NCBI RefSeq assembly: GCF_003589595.1
Contig: NW_020654972.1
Coordinates: forward strand, 11,236,520 to 11,300,519
Origin: Hyposmocoma kahamanoa
Taxonomy: Eukaryota > Arthropoda > Insecta > Lepidoptera > Cosmopterigidae
Direction: 5' to 3'
DNA length: 64,000 nt
In this document: one piece after another, positions 21,416 through 33,600 of the stretch
How the letters are laid out: every line of letters begins with the position of its first letter
How positions within the stretch are numbered: position 1 is the stretch's first letter
Made by a program: the position numbers and the translations under genes
Notes under the pieces: generated by a model
What the model saw: the letters and a program-made list of their open reading frames with translations, nothing else
Database searches by the model: none
Told to the model about the DNA's origin: nothing

Positions 21416-22305
21416 TTTAACTTAATGATGAGTTAAGCAAGATGCAATTTCCCCACTTTTGAGGGAAACGTTATTCCATGGCATCATTATTTGTATATTT
21501 GTGTGCGTGCCGACGTGCGTAGTTACAAGTTGCTTACGCCTACATGAATTTGGTTTTTGCCTCACTTGTGACAGTTCGTTTGATATGAAACTATCATTCT
21601 ATGCGTTATTATTCTAAGGGTAGAAACATATAAGCGGGTAGAAAGACACTGAAACATGATTAAAACGTTCATAACACTACATTGTGCGATGACGAGGAAC
21701 CGTAGAGGTGTACCTCGTATGTCGCGTACAAAACCCCAGCACATCACGCCTATGTACTGGGGCGGGACACCTGAGAGGTGCCCCGAGTGGACCTCCAGCC
21801 TCCCCTTTAGTCCAACCTCTGCCCAACAGGTTTCAAGCTTCGATAGCCATTAATCGCGGTGCAAGTGTACATGCCAGCTAAAACCGACCCGATTGATGCC
21901 AACGATAGGCACCCACAGTCATAAGCGTCAATGAGGCTAGTCTACTGTGGGTCGAGTCAGCACGTGGCAAATTGTCATAGTCATAGAACATGTTTCGTAA
22001 CAATAGTAAACTCGACAATTAACTCAGTTGTGTATCTTTCCACCGTGTCTATGCATGTCGTAAAGTTAAACAGTACATAGAGGAACTTACCAGTTGTTTA
22101 TCTCTTAGGGTACATTCACTTACACAGCCATATCTTTAGTTTTAACCAAACTGAAGTCCACTCGGTTCCCGCCATTGCCGTTGACGTTTCTGCCGTCTCG
22201 ATAGTGTCAAAATAAAATGTTAGCAAAGGCAAAGCAGTGTTACCACAGTACAAAAATTGGGTAAAGTTCGTTTACTCACCAAATGATTGATTATCGCGTG
22301 ATTCG
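21416..22305. other. No gene identified; one GC-richer segment
   Basis: 21690-21960 is clearly richer in G and C than its surroundings and could be a fragment of an unrecognised repeat. No coding similarity is visible. Confidence 0.3.
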
Positions 22306-22309
22306 CGAC

Positions 22310-22560
22310 AAGCTCGTTTCAAATAATCTTAAATGCTATGGAATACACTTTGATAATAATTGCGTGGAATCTAGACTCATGTTGTCTTTCCATACATCTT
22401 TATCTAACACATACCTTTCTGTTTTGTAATATTACTTTTAAATTAAAATAAAATACTTTTAAACTAAGTTTTAAACTTAGGAAATGATAATCTAATTATA
22501 TGCTCCCGAATCCTATTGTAAGAACGCATACAGTTCCCCATAAAAGAAACGTTTACCTTG
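22310..22560 (-). mobile_element. LINE 3' fragment (family L2x)
   Basis: Similar to 52140-52380 on the same strand: shared words include AAATGCTATGGAATACACTTTG and TACAGTTCCCCATAAAA. The latter copy encodes a recognisable LINE C-terminus; this one is more decayed. Confidence 0.55.
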
Positions 22561-22639
22561 GTTAAACGAAATCGTGGTACCATGAGTTTAGACTTAGCTA
22601 CTATATATATGGAAGCGAATCTTTAGGACGTGTTGTGGA

Positions 22640-22800
22640 TATTCTAAAGATTCGGTTCCAGGTTTATAAGGCAAACGCCTATGGAGTGGAATTCCTTGCC
22701 TGCAGACACATTCCCTGAACGCTATAACTTGGGCCTGTTCAAGGCGAGAGTGAATAGGCATTGTTTAGGTGCATACTAGTGGACCTCATCGTCATTTGAG
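22640..22800 (+). mobile_element. LINE 3' fragment (family L1x)
   Basis: Encodes a decayed version of the WNSLPADxFPERYNLGxFKARxNRH tail also found at 37430-37505 and 39450-39540. Confidence 0.6.
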
Positions 22801-22958
22801 GTGAGTTAGGCGTCAAATGCGCACTTACTAATATCATAAAAAAGACCAAATGCAAAATATTCCGCGGAAATGTGAATTTTCAAAACAAGGTCTGGCCATC
22901 AATGTTGCAAATGGTACCAAAATGTGGCAACTCATCTGATGTTAACTGGTGGGTGGGT

Positions 22959-23249
22959 GGCCATACACGGCCTGCTCGAGCAGTTAGTCAATGATCAACA
23001 TACACGGACCGCTCTTGCAGTCATAGTCGACAAAAAGATAACTAACAAAAAGATTTTTACAATAAGATTCCGGAGCATATGTTAAGTTTATCATTTCCTA
23101 AGTCTAAAGGCGGTTTGCAATGAAATTTCATCGCGCTGCAAACCGCCCGACGCAATCGCAACTGCTCGTGCGGTTTCGTGTATGTGTGTACATAGAAGAC
23201 TGTAGTTTGCTAGTCGAGACTAGCTGCTTCAAGCTGCCCGTGTATGGCC
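22959..23249. mobile_element. MITE-like element with GGCCATACACGG inverted ends
   Basis: GGCCATACACGG at 22959-22970 and its complement at 23238-23249 bound 291 bp. Further inverted similarity (CGAGCAG versus CTGCTTC, GTGTATG) lies inside the ends. A scrap of the L2x LINE tail occurs at about 23060-23100. No coding capacity. Confidence 0.55.
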
Positions 23250-23514
23250 GGGCTACACGTAACCAGGTTTTAACCTAACATCGAGGTAACCAATTATCAA
23301 TAGTTTGGCGCATTCAATATCTGACGAAGTTTTCATTCTAGTACTCATAGTAGGCACCAATTATAATTTTACTTTTCATGCAAGCGGAGTATGGTGTACA
23401 TGAGTGGAGTGGAGTGGACTACATTAAAGAGCGATTTTGTCAGCGTACGTACTTGTGTCCTTAGAAACGTCAGTCAAAAGTAACAAAAAGACTTAGTAAG
23501 GTAAATTTAGTAGC

Positions 23515-23660
23515 AGCACAGCTACTTATGATAGAATTCGTCCAGGGAAGTTCTGCCACCTTAGCCATTTCTGCCACCAAGTAATGCTCACAGCATTACT
23601 GCGTTCCGGTTTTGAAGGGTAAGGGGTGCTGGTGGAATTACATGCTCGTGGAACTTGTCT
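23515..23660 (-). repeat. Rep-A copy, partial
   Basis: Rep-A is an interspersed family of about 275 bp. It starts AATATCAAGTG, contains GAGCTTTAAATCGCAAAGAT and ACCGGAACGCA-ATAATG, and ends near CCTGGACGAACTCTTTCAC. This is the 3' half, inverted. Confidence 0.65.
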
Positions 23661-24089
23661 GAAAATAAGATATCTACCCTAGCGGGAGGCAATCGTAACG
23701 GCATGAGTGTATTGGAGAAACAGCAAGATGAAGACAACAAAGAAATACTTTAATGGATTCTAATTATATACAGAAAATATATAAAATTTCCATGGCAATG
23801 GCTGGCACCGTCTCCAAAACTAACTAATTAGACATTATAAATATTTAAGTATCAATATTTCTTTTTAGTGGTAAAGTAAAACTTCAAACCGATCAGTTGG
23901 ATACCAATAATAATATTTTCTTACTAACTAAAATCAGAATGTTCAAAATAGGTCCACAATTGACGAAGAAATCGTTGAATACGCTGTATATGCCTTTAGA
24001 ATTAGAGGATTCCGCTCAATTTCCATGGAATTTCCTCATCAGATTCTGACTTGGTGACTATGGGACCACCGTGACAGTGCATCCTTTCA
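23661..24089. other. No gene seen
   Basis: A/T-rich sequence with no recognisable coding or repeat family, apart from weak Rep-B-like similarity towards its right end. Confidence 0.3.
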
Positions 24090-24207
24090 AATTAAATTTT
24101 TTTTTTCAAAATGGATTAACAATTGATGGAGAAATCGGAGAACATACATATAACATACGTACAGCTGAACGTATAACCTCCTTCTTTTTTTGAAGTCGGT
24201 TAAAATA
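24090..24207 (-). repeat. Rep-B copy, partial
   Basis: Rep-B is a family of about 450 bp with ends AACCGACTTCAAAA and TTTTGAGGTCGGTT. This copy ends with TTTTTTTGAAGTCGGTTAAAA at its right side. Confidence 0.6.
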
Positions 24208-24542
24208 CACGACTAGTAGAAGTAATCGTGTTCTTGATAAATAAATAAAAACAGTTGAAGTTATATTCCTTTGAATAATGCGTAACCTACCTAGGTTAAT
24301 GGCAGCTAGTCATCGCCGTCATCGGTCATCATCACCTATGAAATAATACTATCGAGTGATACACGAATCAAAGCCTCGAATATCTACATTTATGCATAGA
24401 ATATAACGCATAAATCGTTGCAATTCGTTGCACCACGCATGCGCGACTCTCCTTTCCGCCGACCCAGGATGTACCTGTAGCTGAGTCTAGATTTTGTTTC
24501 AGACATCCCGTTTCTGTGTACCGTGCAACTTGATTGAGAAAA

Positions 24543-24614
24543 ATGCCTAATAAAAACTGCAGTTCTTGTAAAAAATATTGGATCATCATTTTGTTTCTCA
24601 CCGTAACGAGATTC
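24543..24614 (+). CDS. Gene A exon 1
   Basis: Twenty-four codons from an ATG, with CSSC at residues 6-9 and a hydrophobic IIILFL run, ending in phase 0 at TTC|GTAAGT. Fifteen residues separate the CxxC from the splice site, exactly as in exon 1 of gene B. Confidence 0.55.
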
Positions 24615-27600
24615 GTAAGTCTTTATTAACTTATTATGATATTTTTAACCGACTTCAAAAGAGGAGGAGGCTTTCAATTCGACTGTATTTTTTGTGTGTA
24701 TGTTGCACAATTACTCCGTCATTTGAGAACTGATTTTGATGATTTTTTTTGTTGGATTGGTTCCATTTAAATTTGAAGCAAATATTCCATCTTTAGGGGC
24801 GGCAAATTACGGAAGGAATCCGGTTTCGCGCACTTTCCGGTAACCGAATGTTAACTTTTTAGTATCAGTTTGTACTTAAATAGGGCGCACTATAAGTTTC
24901 CGGAACTGTGGTTTTACATACGCGTTCACTTACATAAACAATATTTAAAAAGTAGGTAATTAGAACATTTGAAAATGAAACTCTTTGGCTGTAAAATACA
25001 GTTTGTTTCATCTGACTGTCACTTGTTTTTACATAGTAACGTCAATTAAAAAATTGGTTGTAAATCACCATGGATTTAACTCGTAAAAATTTTCGTAGTA
25101 TGATTTTCTACGACTTTAAGTGTTCAAACTGCTTTTGGCGATGAAGCACCATGCAAGACGACTATTTGTAGCTGGTATGCAGAATTCAAACGTGGTCGTG
25201 TGAATTTCGTGATGATCGCCCGTCCACTGCTGTGAACAACAAAAACATCGATGGTGTGCGTCGTATCATCAAAACAGACAGGCATGTGACATACCATGAG
25301 ATTCGGGCATCTTTGGGCATACGCATGAGTTAAATACAATCATTTTGCTACAAATGCTACACAAACATTTGGGTGCGAAAAAGCTGTGCTCTCGGTGGAT
25401 CCCACACAATTTGACTGAGGCTCAAAAAACGGATCGCATCACTTGGTGCTATGCCATGCTTTCCAGATTCAACGAAGGGGCGTAAAATTTGGTGTGGGAC
25501 ATAGTAACAGGTGACGAAACATGGATTCATAGTTACGATCTTAAAACAAAGCAGCAATCGAGCGTATAGGTCTTTCGAGATGAGCCGAAACCAACCAAAG
25601 TGACGCGCGTGCAAAGTGCCTCTAAGCGGACGATTGCTTCTTTTTTTAATAAAACTGGACACGTGGCTACTGTTGCTTTGGAGAATCGTTGTACCCTGAA
25701 TAGTGATTAGTACACGACCATTCGTTTGGCGGAAGTTATTAACAAACTCCGTAAAAATAACCGTAAACGCCGTATCATCTTGCACCACGATAATGCCAGT
25801 TCTCACACGGCCAGACAGAAAAATGAATTTTTGAAGGTGAACAACGTTGACCTCATGAGCCATCCAGCGTACAGTCCCGACCTGGCACCTTGTGACTGTT
25901 ATTTATTTGCTAAAATTAAGAACCAAGTTACGCGGTCAACGATTTTCATCACCTGAACAGGCTGTCGAAGGTTATGAAAAATATGTTTCAGAGATTGTCA
26001 CGGAGGAGTGACATAAATGTTTTCAGAATTACTTCATTCGTATGAAAAAGTGCATTATCGCAATATTTTGAGAAACAATAAATTCATTTCTGACATTTAT
26101 AGTATTTTTTTATTATTCATTCCGGACACTTATAGTGCGCCTGAGCAAATGAGCACGAGCACACGCCTGAGCACGTATGAGCAAAATTTAATATCAGTTC
26201 CTTTTTAAAAAAAAAACATTAGGTTCATTTTTACAGTAGATAACCCAACTAGCACACAAGCTCTAATAACAAGTCGTAGAATAGCCAGTTAGAAGTTCTT
26301 AATAACGGCATAGGCTGCATTAACAAGTTCTACAGTAGACGTATAAGCGGCTATAGCGCCGCTGTACCCTCAAAATGAGCACCGATTTATACGCTATGGG
26401 TCCTGCAATGGTCGTAAATGTTCGTTAGTATGAAGATACAATGTTTCTTATGCGCGGTTAATGTGTGTCTAAGTAATATAAAGGTGCTATGCGAGCGGTA
26501 ATGTGCGCCTAAGTATCTAAAATTAGTGCTTGTAGCGCGACTGTAGCGCTCGCATCCTATTTAGACGCGGCTGTATTTCTGAATTACGGCGCTGTACTAG
26601 ACATACAGCAGCGATATTTTGAAGGAATAAACAAAACATATTTCATTGTTCATAAAGATCGTAACCTTGCGAACTGGAAAGTGATGGAGGATACGATTGC
26701 AAATAAAAAATGACAACAGTTTGATAAAATAGGTTTTCCGTTTAATACATGCAAAATAAAAGTGCGAGTACCAGTTTATTGTAAATATGTGCATGTACTT
26801 TAGCTAAAATTGTTACGCGTCTTCTACTTAATATGCAACTGCATATTAAGTAGAAGTTTTTGTGTAAAAAGTACATTTAGTTAGAGTGTGTGAAGCTTGA
26901 ACTAAGTAACCTAAAACATTGGTTTTATTAAAAACTGTAATGGCATCTCTGTTACAACAGCCTTCAGAGTTTATTAACAGCGTTTTACTGATTTAAGCCC
27001 CTAGCATTCACCGTTATAGACCTTTCGGTTTTACAATTGTGATATTGACGCGAGTACATTTGACAATTGTACGTTTTTAAAAGTAACTACTTTAGAAATA
27101 TATTTATCTGCTATAGATATATCGTTCCAAAGGCTGTAGTGAACTCTATTTTACACTGCAGGCGTTAGAAACATACTATATACCATCTAAAGCGTTTTAA
27201 TAAAACCCTTAGAAATATACAACATACTGCTTCAAGCCTTTTAAAGGAAGCTAGTAACTCCATTCAAACACTTCTAACTTTAAAAGCCGTCTACATAACC
27301 TCACACTGGTATTTATAAGTCTGCTTTACATCAAATACCCATACAATAGCTCTATGACTAGTCTTTTTATCTCTCTTAGGATTACATTTAACGTTATACG
27401 GCTATTGTACGACTTGCCTCCGTTTAATTACTTTTGAATACGCTACTGAAGAACTTAAGCACTATAGTAAGTCCCTCAAACAGCTAATATGCAACTTTTA
27501 GGTTATACAAAAGTCATATAAGCAGCTTATGTGCTTGTTGGGAAGTGGGCAGTTACCTTAATAGGTAGGTAACTTTGTCAAGCTGAACACACTGCTTCTC

Positions 27601-30600
27601 TTGATTTTGTCACCCTAATCGAAAGTCTTCGCCCGGGCACGAATAAAATGGTCAATGTGGTTATCCCGACATCATCTCAGGACACCACTTGGCCGATGTA
27701 GAGACATGGTGAAATATGTCAGTCCGACTGAAAACCATTGTGGTTGCGGATCCTCAACATAAGTGGTTTGTTTCACTTGCTCTCATGTCCATTTTGTCTG
27801 ACCAGTTGCACCCGCGAAGACCTGCTAGAAGCAACAGATAGGCATAGGGGCTGCTTACTGGGGTAAAATTCAAATGTAACGCACACATTCCGTACTTATT
27901 ACCTAGTAAGCTGTATTGCCTCGGTGAGCGAATGGTTACCAAGCTGGACAGCCAGACAGAGGTCTCGGGTTCGATTCCGGTAGAAATCCGATAAGCATGT
28001 AGAGAATCGAGGTACACTCCAACGCTGGTACATAATCATATATATGTAGAAGTTTGAAGATAATGAAATCAGAAGAAAATAGCGCTCTTAGGGAACTTAT
28101 CTCGTCCTCAACTATGAAGTGTCATAAATCTATAAGTAATTTTTTTGGCAAATTGTCAAAATTAAAAACAAATAGAAAATAAAACAAATTAATCATTTTT
28201 CTTTTGTCATATTTGGTATCAAAGAAATGGTCATTTAAAAAAAATCTATTCTGTTCGTTTCTCGACGACTATTACTTTGCAATATGACAATTCATTATAT
28301 TCCTCCGACGCCTTCCTTTACTTCTATTTGAAGCATTTATATAGAACGTGTATCGAACTTACGAGAAAAAACCACAAAAAGTGCAAATCACATTGATCTG
28401 CAATCAAATTGTGTGATATTAGTTCCGCAAACTTAAATTATGCTAAAAAGACGTGATTTATTCCACAGTGTACTTGCTATTTTACTTTAAACACAAAATC
28501 AAATACGTATTATACATACCTATGTATACGCAAACAGGAAGATGCGCTTGTCAATCAATAATATCCTCCGCGTCCGTCTCTTTCCGTTTTACTAAATAAC
28601 GTGTATTGCTATCTCCCTTCATCGCACTATACCATCGCGCAACTCTGACCTTAATACAATATCGATGTGGACGAATTAATTTACACCGAGCATAATAGGA
28701 TATTTTTATAGGGGACTAATCCGAGCCAATATATACCACCCGAGCTTTAGCTAGGGCGTCTACATCGAATAGGTATATAACTAGAAATAATTTGTTTGAA
28801 AACTATTCTGTCAAATCATTACGTTGACAATTGCGCTCCGATTGGCCAGCCCGAATTGGAAATAATCGACAGGTGTCGTCAATTGTTTCACTTCAAACCG
28901 ACCACCTTTACCTTGAGCTTTGCTATAATGGACGAAAATTTAAAAATTACATGTTTAATTTTTAATTACCGATGAATTGTGATTCCGTTTGTTTTTAACC
29001 GACTTCAAAAAAGGAGGAGGTTCTCAATTCGACTGTATGTTCTTTTTTTCATATGTATGTTACGCGATAACTCCGGTATTTGTGAACCGATTTTCATGAT
29101 TCTTTTTTTGTTGGAAAGGGGGTACTTCCATAGTGGTCCCATTTCATTTTGAAGAAAATCATCCACCTCGAAGGGTGGCTGTTCATACATGAAGATTCAC
29201 TTTTATAAATAGCGCCTAACTTTAATTTAGGAGCAATTACTTTAATGGTTGATTTTGCTATTTCTTCCATTCAAAGCGTTTTTCTCTCAATATACTTTGA
29301 GTAGTGTCGTAGTGAGAACCGATTTTTATTATCTCCAGTGTCAAGTCCTGTATAGTGGCGAACTAGGGGATATTTCAATAAAACTTAGCAAATAGACGCA
29401 ATTCCACATACTTTTGAGGTCGGTTTTTTTAGTACTCTGTACTGATGTAATTAGATGTTTTGCAGTTTTTCCCACACCACCGAATGGAACAGCGCCCCAT
29501 TGTTAGAGATATTATCTTTATTACAATAAATACAGAATATTTTTGAGTCAGTTGTTGGCGCTGTACTATTTCAGCTTTCTAATTTGTGATTTCAACGCAA
29601 ACGAGTGTTGATATTTAAAATATATAGTTAAATATATAGTTGATATAAGGCCCATTTACTTGATGAGTTGCCAGGGATGGATGGCCCTTGTTTCATCTCT
29701 GTTTCTGATTATATATTCGATGGGCGTCTATTGTATAGGCTTTCAGTCTTGAGGTGAAAACTTTACTTTTCACATCGATTTGCGAGAAAAAATAATTTAT
29801 CTAAAAGTTTGTCGTTGGGCTAGGAAAGTAAATATGTCCGCTGCTGAATTAACTATGTAACANNNNNNNNNNNNNNNNNNNNNNNNNNNNNNNNNNNNNN
29901 NNNNNNNNNNNNNNNNNNNNNNNNNNNNNNNNNNNNNNNNNNNNNNNNNNNNNNNNNNNNNNNNNNNNNNNNNNNNNNNNNNNNNNNNNNNNNNNNNNNN
30001 NNNNNNNNNNNNNNNNNNNNNNNNNNNNNNNNNNNNNNNNNNNNNNNNNNNNNNNNNNNNNNNNNNNNNNNNNNNNNNNNNNNNNNNNNNNNNNNNNNNN
30101 NNNNNNNNNNNNNNNNNNNNNNNNNNNNNNNNNNNNNNNNNNNNNNNNNNNNNNNNNNNNNNNNNNNNNNNNNNNNNNNNNNNNNNNNNNNNNNNNNNNN
30201 NNNNNNNNNNNNNNNNNNNNNNNNNNNNNNNNNNNNNNNNNNNNNNNNNNNNNNNNNNNNNNATGTAACAAGAAAAACTGTCATATAACTTGATCGTGAT
30301 AGCGAGAATTAAAAGTAAAACAATTGTCTATGGCAATGTGTTCGTAAGTTCTTTGAAAAAGTAAACGCCAAAAAAAAAACTTCGGTAATATTTTTTTTTT
30401 TTTTCTGTATATTGGCTACCATCAATGTGCCTAGACAACAGTAATGCAACATTGTTGTCCTTGCCAAAATATTCTTTTCAAATTAATCGTCTAATACTTA
30501 AATTGGCATTGAATTGACATTCAATTTTTTTTGTGAAATGAATCCATTATTTTGTTATAATTTATTAATACAAAGATCGAATACTTCCTTCGATCGCAAA

Positions 30601-33600
30601 CCGTCCAAGGCGCTATGCCAACTAAGCCACGGGACGAACCAGTGCACTCACGAATTTTTCTGTCTTTATTGTTGGATCTTTGTATTTGGTTTTTCAACGA
30701 CTTTTAGCCGTAGCGCCATCTATGAGAAATCTATGAAAGTATTTAGACACCCAGTTAGATAACTTTACAGCTACCAGCCCTGACTAGAGACGTCACTATT
30801 AACTGTATTTAAATTTGTATTGAATTGATATTCAATTATTTTTCACAAAATTACTCCACTGTTTTGTTATAATTATTAATACAAAAACACTTAGAAAAAA
30901 TTTGTTCGATCCGGCCGGATTCCGACGTCTTCTAGCAAACCGTGCCAGACGCTATACCAACTAAGCAACCGAACGAACCAGCGGACCTCACGAATTACAC
31001 GAATCACGTTTATGACTTTTTCATTACTACATCTTTCCTTCTTTCTTTAGTCTTTAATAATTTCTTCGCATTATTTGAAATAAGCACTGTACGTATATAC
31101 CTCGGCGGAAATAGAGATTTGTCATTAGTCGTTTCATACCAGTTGTATCTCATACTCTTTGGACTGTTCCTGACTTCCCTGTAATAATGTATACTATTTC
31201 TATCTGTAGATAAGTAATGGCTTCGAAATATGGATCTTGGAGTCGATCAGCCATATTCCGAAGCCAAAGATTACGGACGGCTATACTTCATACGTGTTTC
31301 AACTGATCGACATGATTTGTACCTACTACGCCCTGCCGTTCGATATCATCTTGGGGTTCACACTTTCCGCGATTGTTTATAAGGTAAGCCATAATGATAT
31401 AACAGAACGCTTTATTTATGTGCATCTTTTTTCTTTCTACAACATTTCAGTTACACATTCAGTATCAAATAGTAATAGCATTCTGTTACTGTTCTGCCCC
31501 GGGCTTTCCGCCTCGCTCTACGTTTTGCTCTCTTCTCCAGTCCAATGAATTTTATTCTTCGTTATTGTTGTGGTAGTAAATACTTCGATTTATTTAAAAT
31601 CTTGTACAAATTCAAGCACGTTCCTCTCGGGACACATGACATCTACTCAGTATAATTCCTTAACCGAACTCGATGTTACAGTTAGGCCCAAAATTCAGAT
31701 TGCCATGTTCGTCGTCAACCTTCGTTTAGGCTACGGTTCCACCAGAGTTGTGCACGACAGTGGATGGAGCGACAATATCTTATGACTGCCACGTGCACAC
31801 ACCCTAGCCGCTTTCACTACACCGTGCCTGCACGCAGGGCCGTTCGCCCGTACTCGCGTGTATATGACACACGGAACGCTACCGAATCCAGCCTCTAGCG
31901 TCCCGGTGGTACTATTAAAACTCGATAACCAGAAATATGTTACTATATTCTCGAACACATTTACACAGTTGCAGTACAATCATATTTTACAGAAAATGAA
32001 CTTTACAAAACAATAATTCAAGGTTTTCCTATTTTAAAATGGCGTTAGTTTACAAACTTCTCCATAGTAATTCACTAAAATCATAACAATTTTATAATTC
32101 ACTGATTTACTTCTTCTTCTGTTTACTTTTAGTCACTTCCCGATGCTGAGTAAGGATGCTTTGTTTGGATTATTTTTATACCAAACCTTATTTACCTATC
32201 TCAGTTATATATATATATATATATGAGTGTGAGTATATATATCTATCAATCCAAATCTTATCTACCAAGGTCAATCCCTCAAAAATTACTTCAAAAGGAT
32301 ATAAGGATATACGTCCATAACTTTCGTACTTTTACACCTTCTGAACTCAAAGTTATGGCTAATTGTAACTCTTGGTGATCTTCAACACACAATAACTTTA
32401 ATAACTATAACTCTTATAATCTGTTCATAAGAGTACAATTCTTAATTAGCTGTTACAAATATACAAAAATTCGCAAATTGACACTTTTCAGAGATTATTG
32501 TTAAGTCTTTGACAATTTCACTGAACAAATACTGTAGTTCTTTAGGTACTTTCGGTAATTTCTATCTCAATACATCTGTTCTTTATAAAGTTATTGACGA
32601 AAAACCTTAATATCGATTAAAATTCTCGATTTCTAAATGTTGCCATCTCTTTCTAAGTATTCTTGAACTTTCGATCACGTGATGTTTCTTTACTCTGATT
32701 GGTCGTTTAATATACATTCTTATATTCCAAATTACACCAAATTACATTAACGAGAAAAAGAGACGGCTATAGTTTTCTTGCTTGTTTCGTCAATAAACTT
32801 AATATTAAGTGTGATAGTACGATTAGATACACTCTTATTCTATGAGAATCTTTTGCGCACTTCACTGTTAACACTGCACATGCACTAGAAACTTCAGCGA
32901 GATAGCTAGGCGATACGGGGATGTGTAGCTGCGCTATGAAACGGTGGTGATATAGCTGTGTGAGGTAGGTCGACGGTGCGAGAACAAGCAGCGAAGCTGT
33001 GAAACGGTGTGTAGTTGAGTAGTGCTCACACACAATACATTATATATAGTATCTCCTGAGAAAAACAATCTTTTTTTGTTTCAGCCACGCATGTGCATAA
33101 TAGACAGATATATGCCGCTCGAATTGGAGATAATCGTTATAAAAATAATAAAACTTATCAACAACACTGTTGGGCACAAGTGGTCGGTGATAATGGGACA
33201 CGAAGATGTACTCTTCAATACCGTTGACGTCCCTTGGACTTTGACATGCGTTTGTAAGTTTCCTACAAACCTGCAAAGCTAGGCGAAGACCTCTCGTTAC
33301 TTTTTCCACTTTTGCAGTAATAATAACATTATTATATTCCCTGACCGTACATACAAACCTGACCGTACTACAGCCTCTTTGTCCACCTTTTGTTTGTCCA
33401 AATACGTTAGTAAAATAATAAAATCTTTATTACTTGCGTTATCCATTCTTTTAATGGATGACTAAGCTTGCCATTTAGGGAAAATAACGAGTTGGCCAAA
33501 AAGCGTGTGCGGTTTCTACCACTAGCTAACTTTAAGCAAAAAATGAACTTTTTTCCTAAGAACGTTATATTATCTATGATCATTCTAGAAATAATATTAG

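Noticed and set aside
29849..30284. Frames of 140 and 143 codons
   Set aside because: They consist of the assembly gap translated as unknown residues.
30942..31184. An 80-codon plus-strand frame that could be a longer first coding exon of gene A
   Set aside because: Its first third is SINE sequence. An acceptor at 31050 would need a phase-1 upstream exon, whereas exon 1 at 24543 ends in phase 0; the acceptor at 31142 fits phase and gene B length better.
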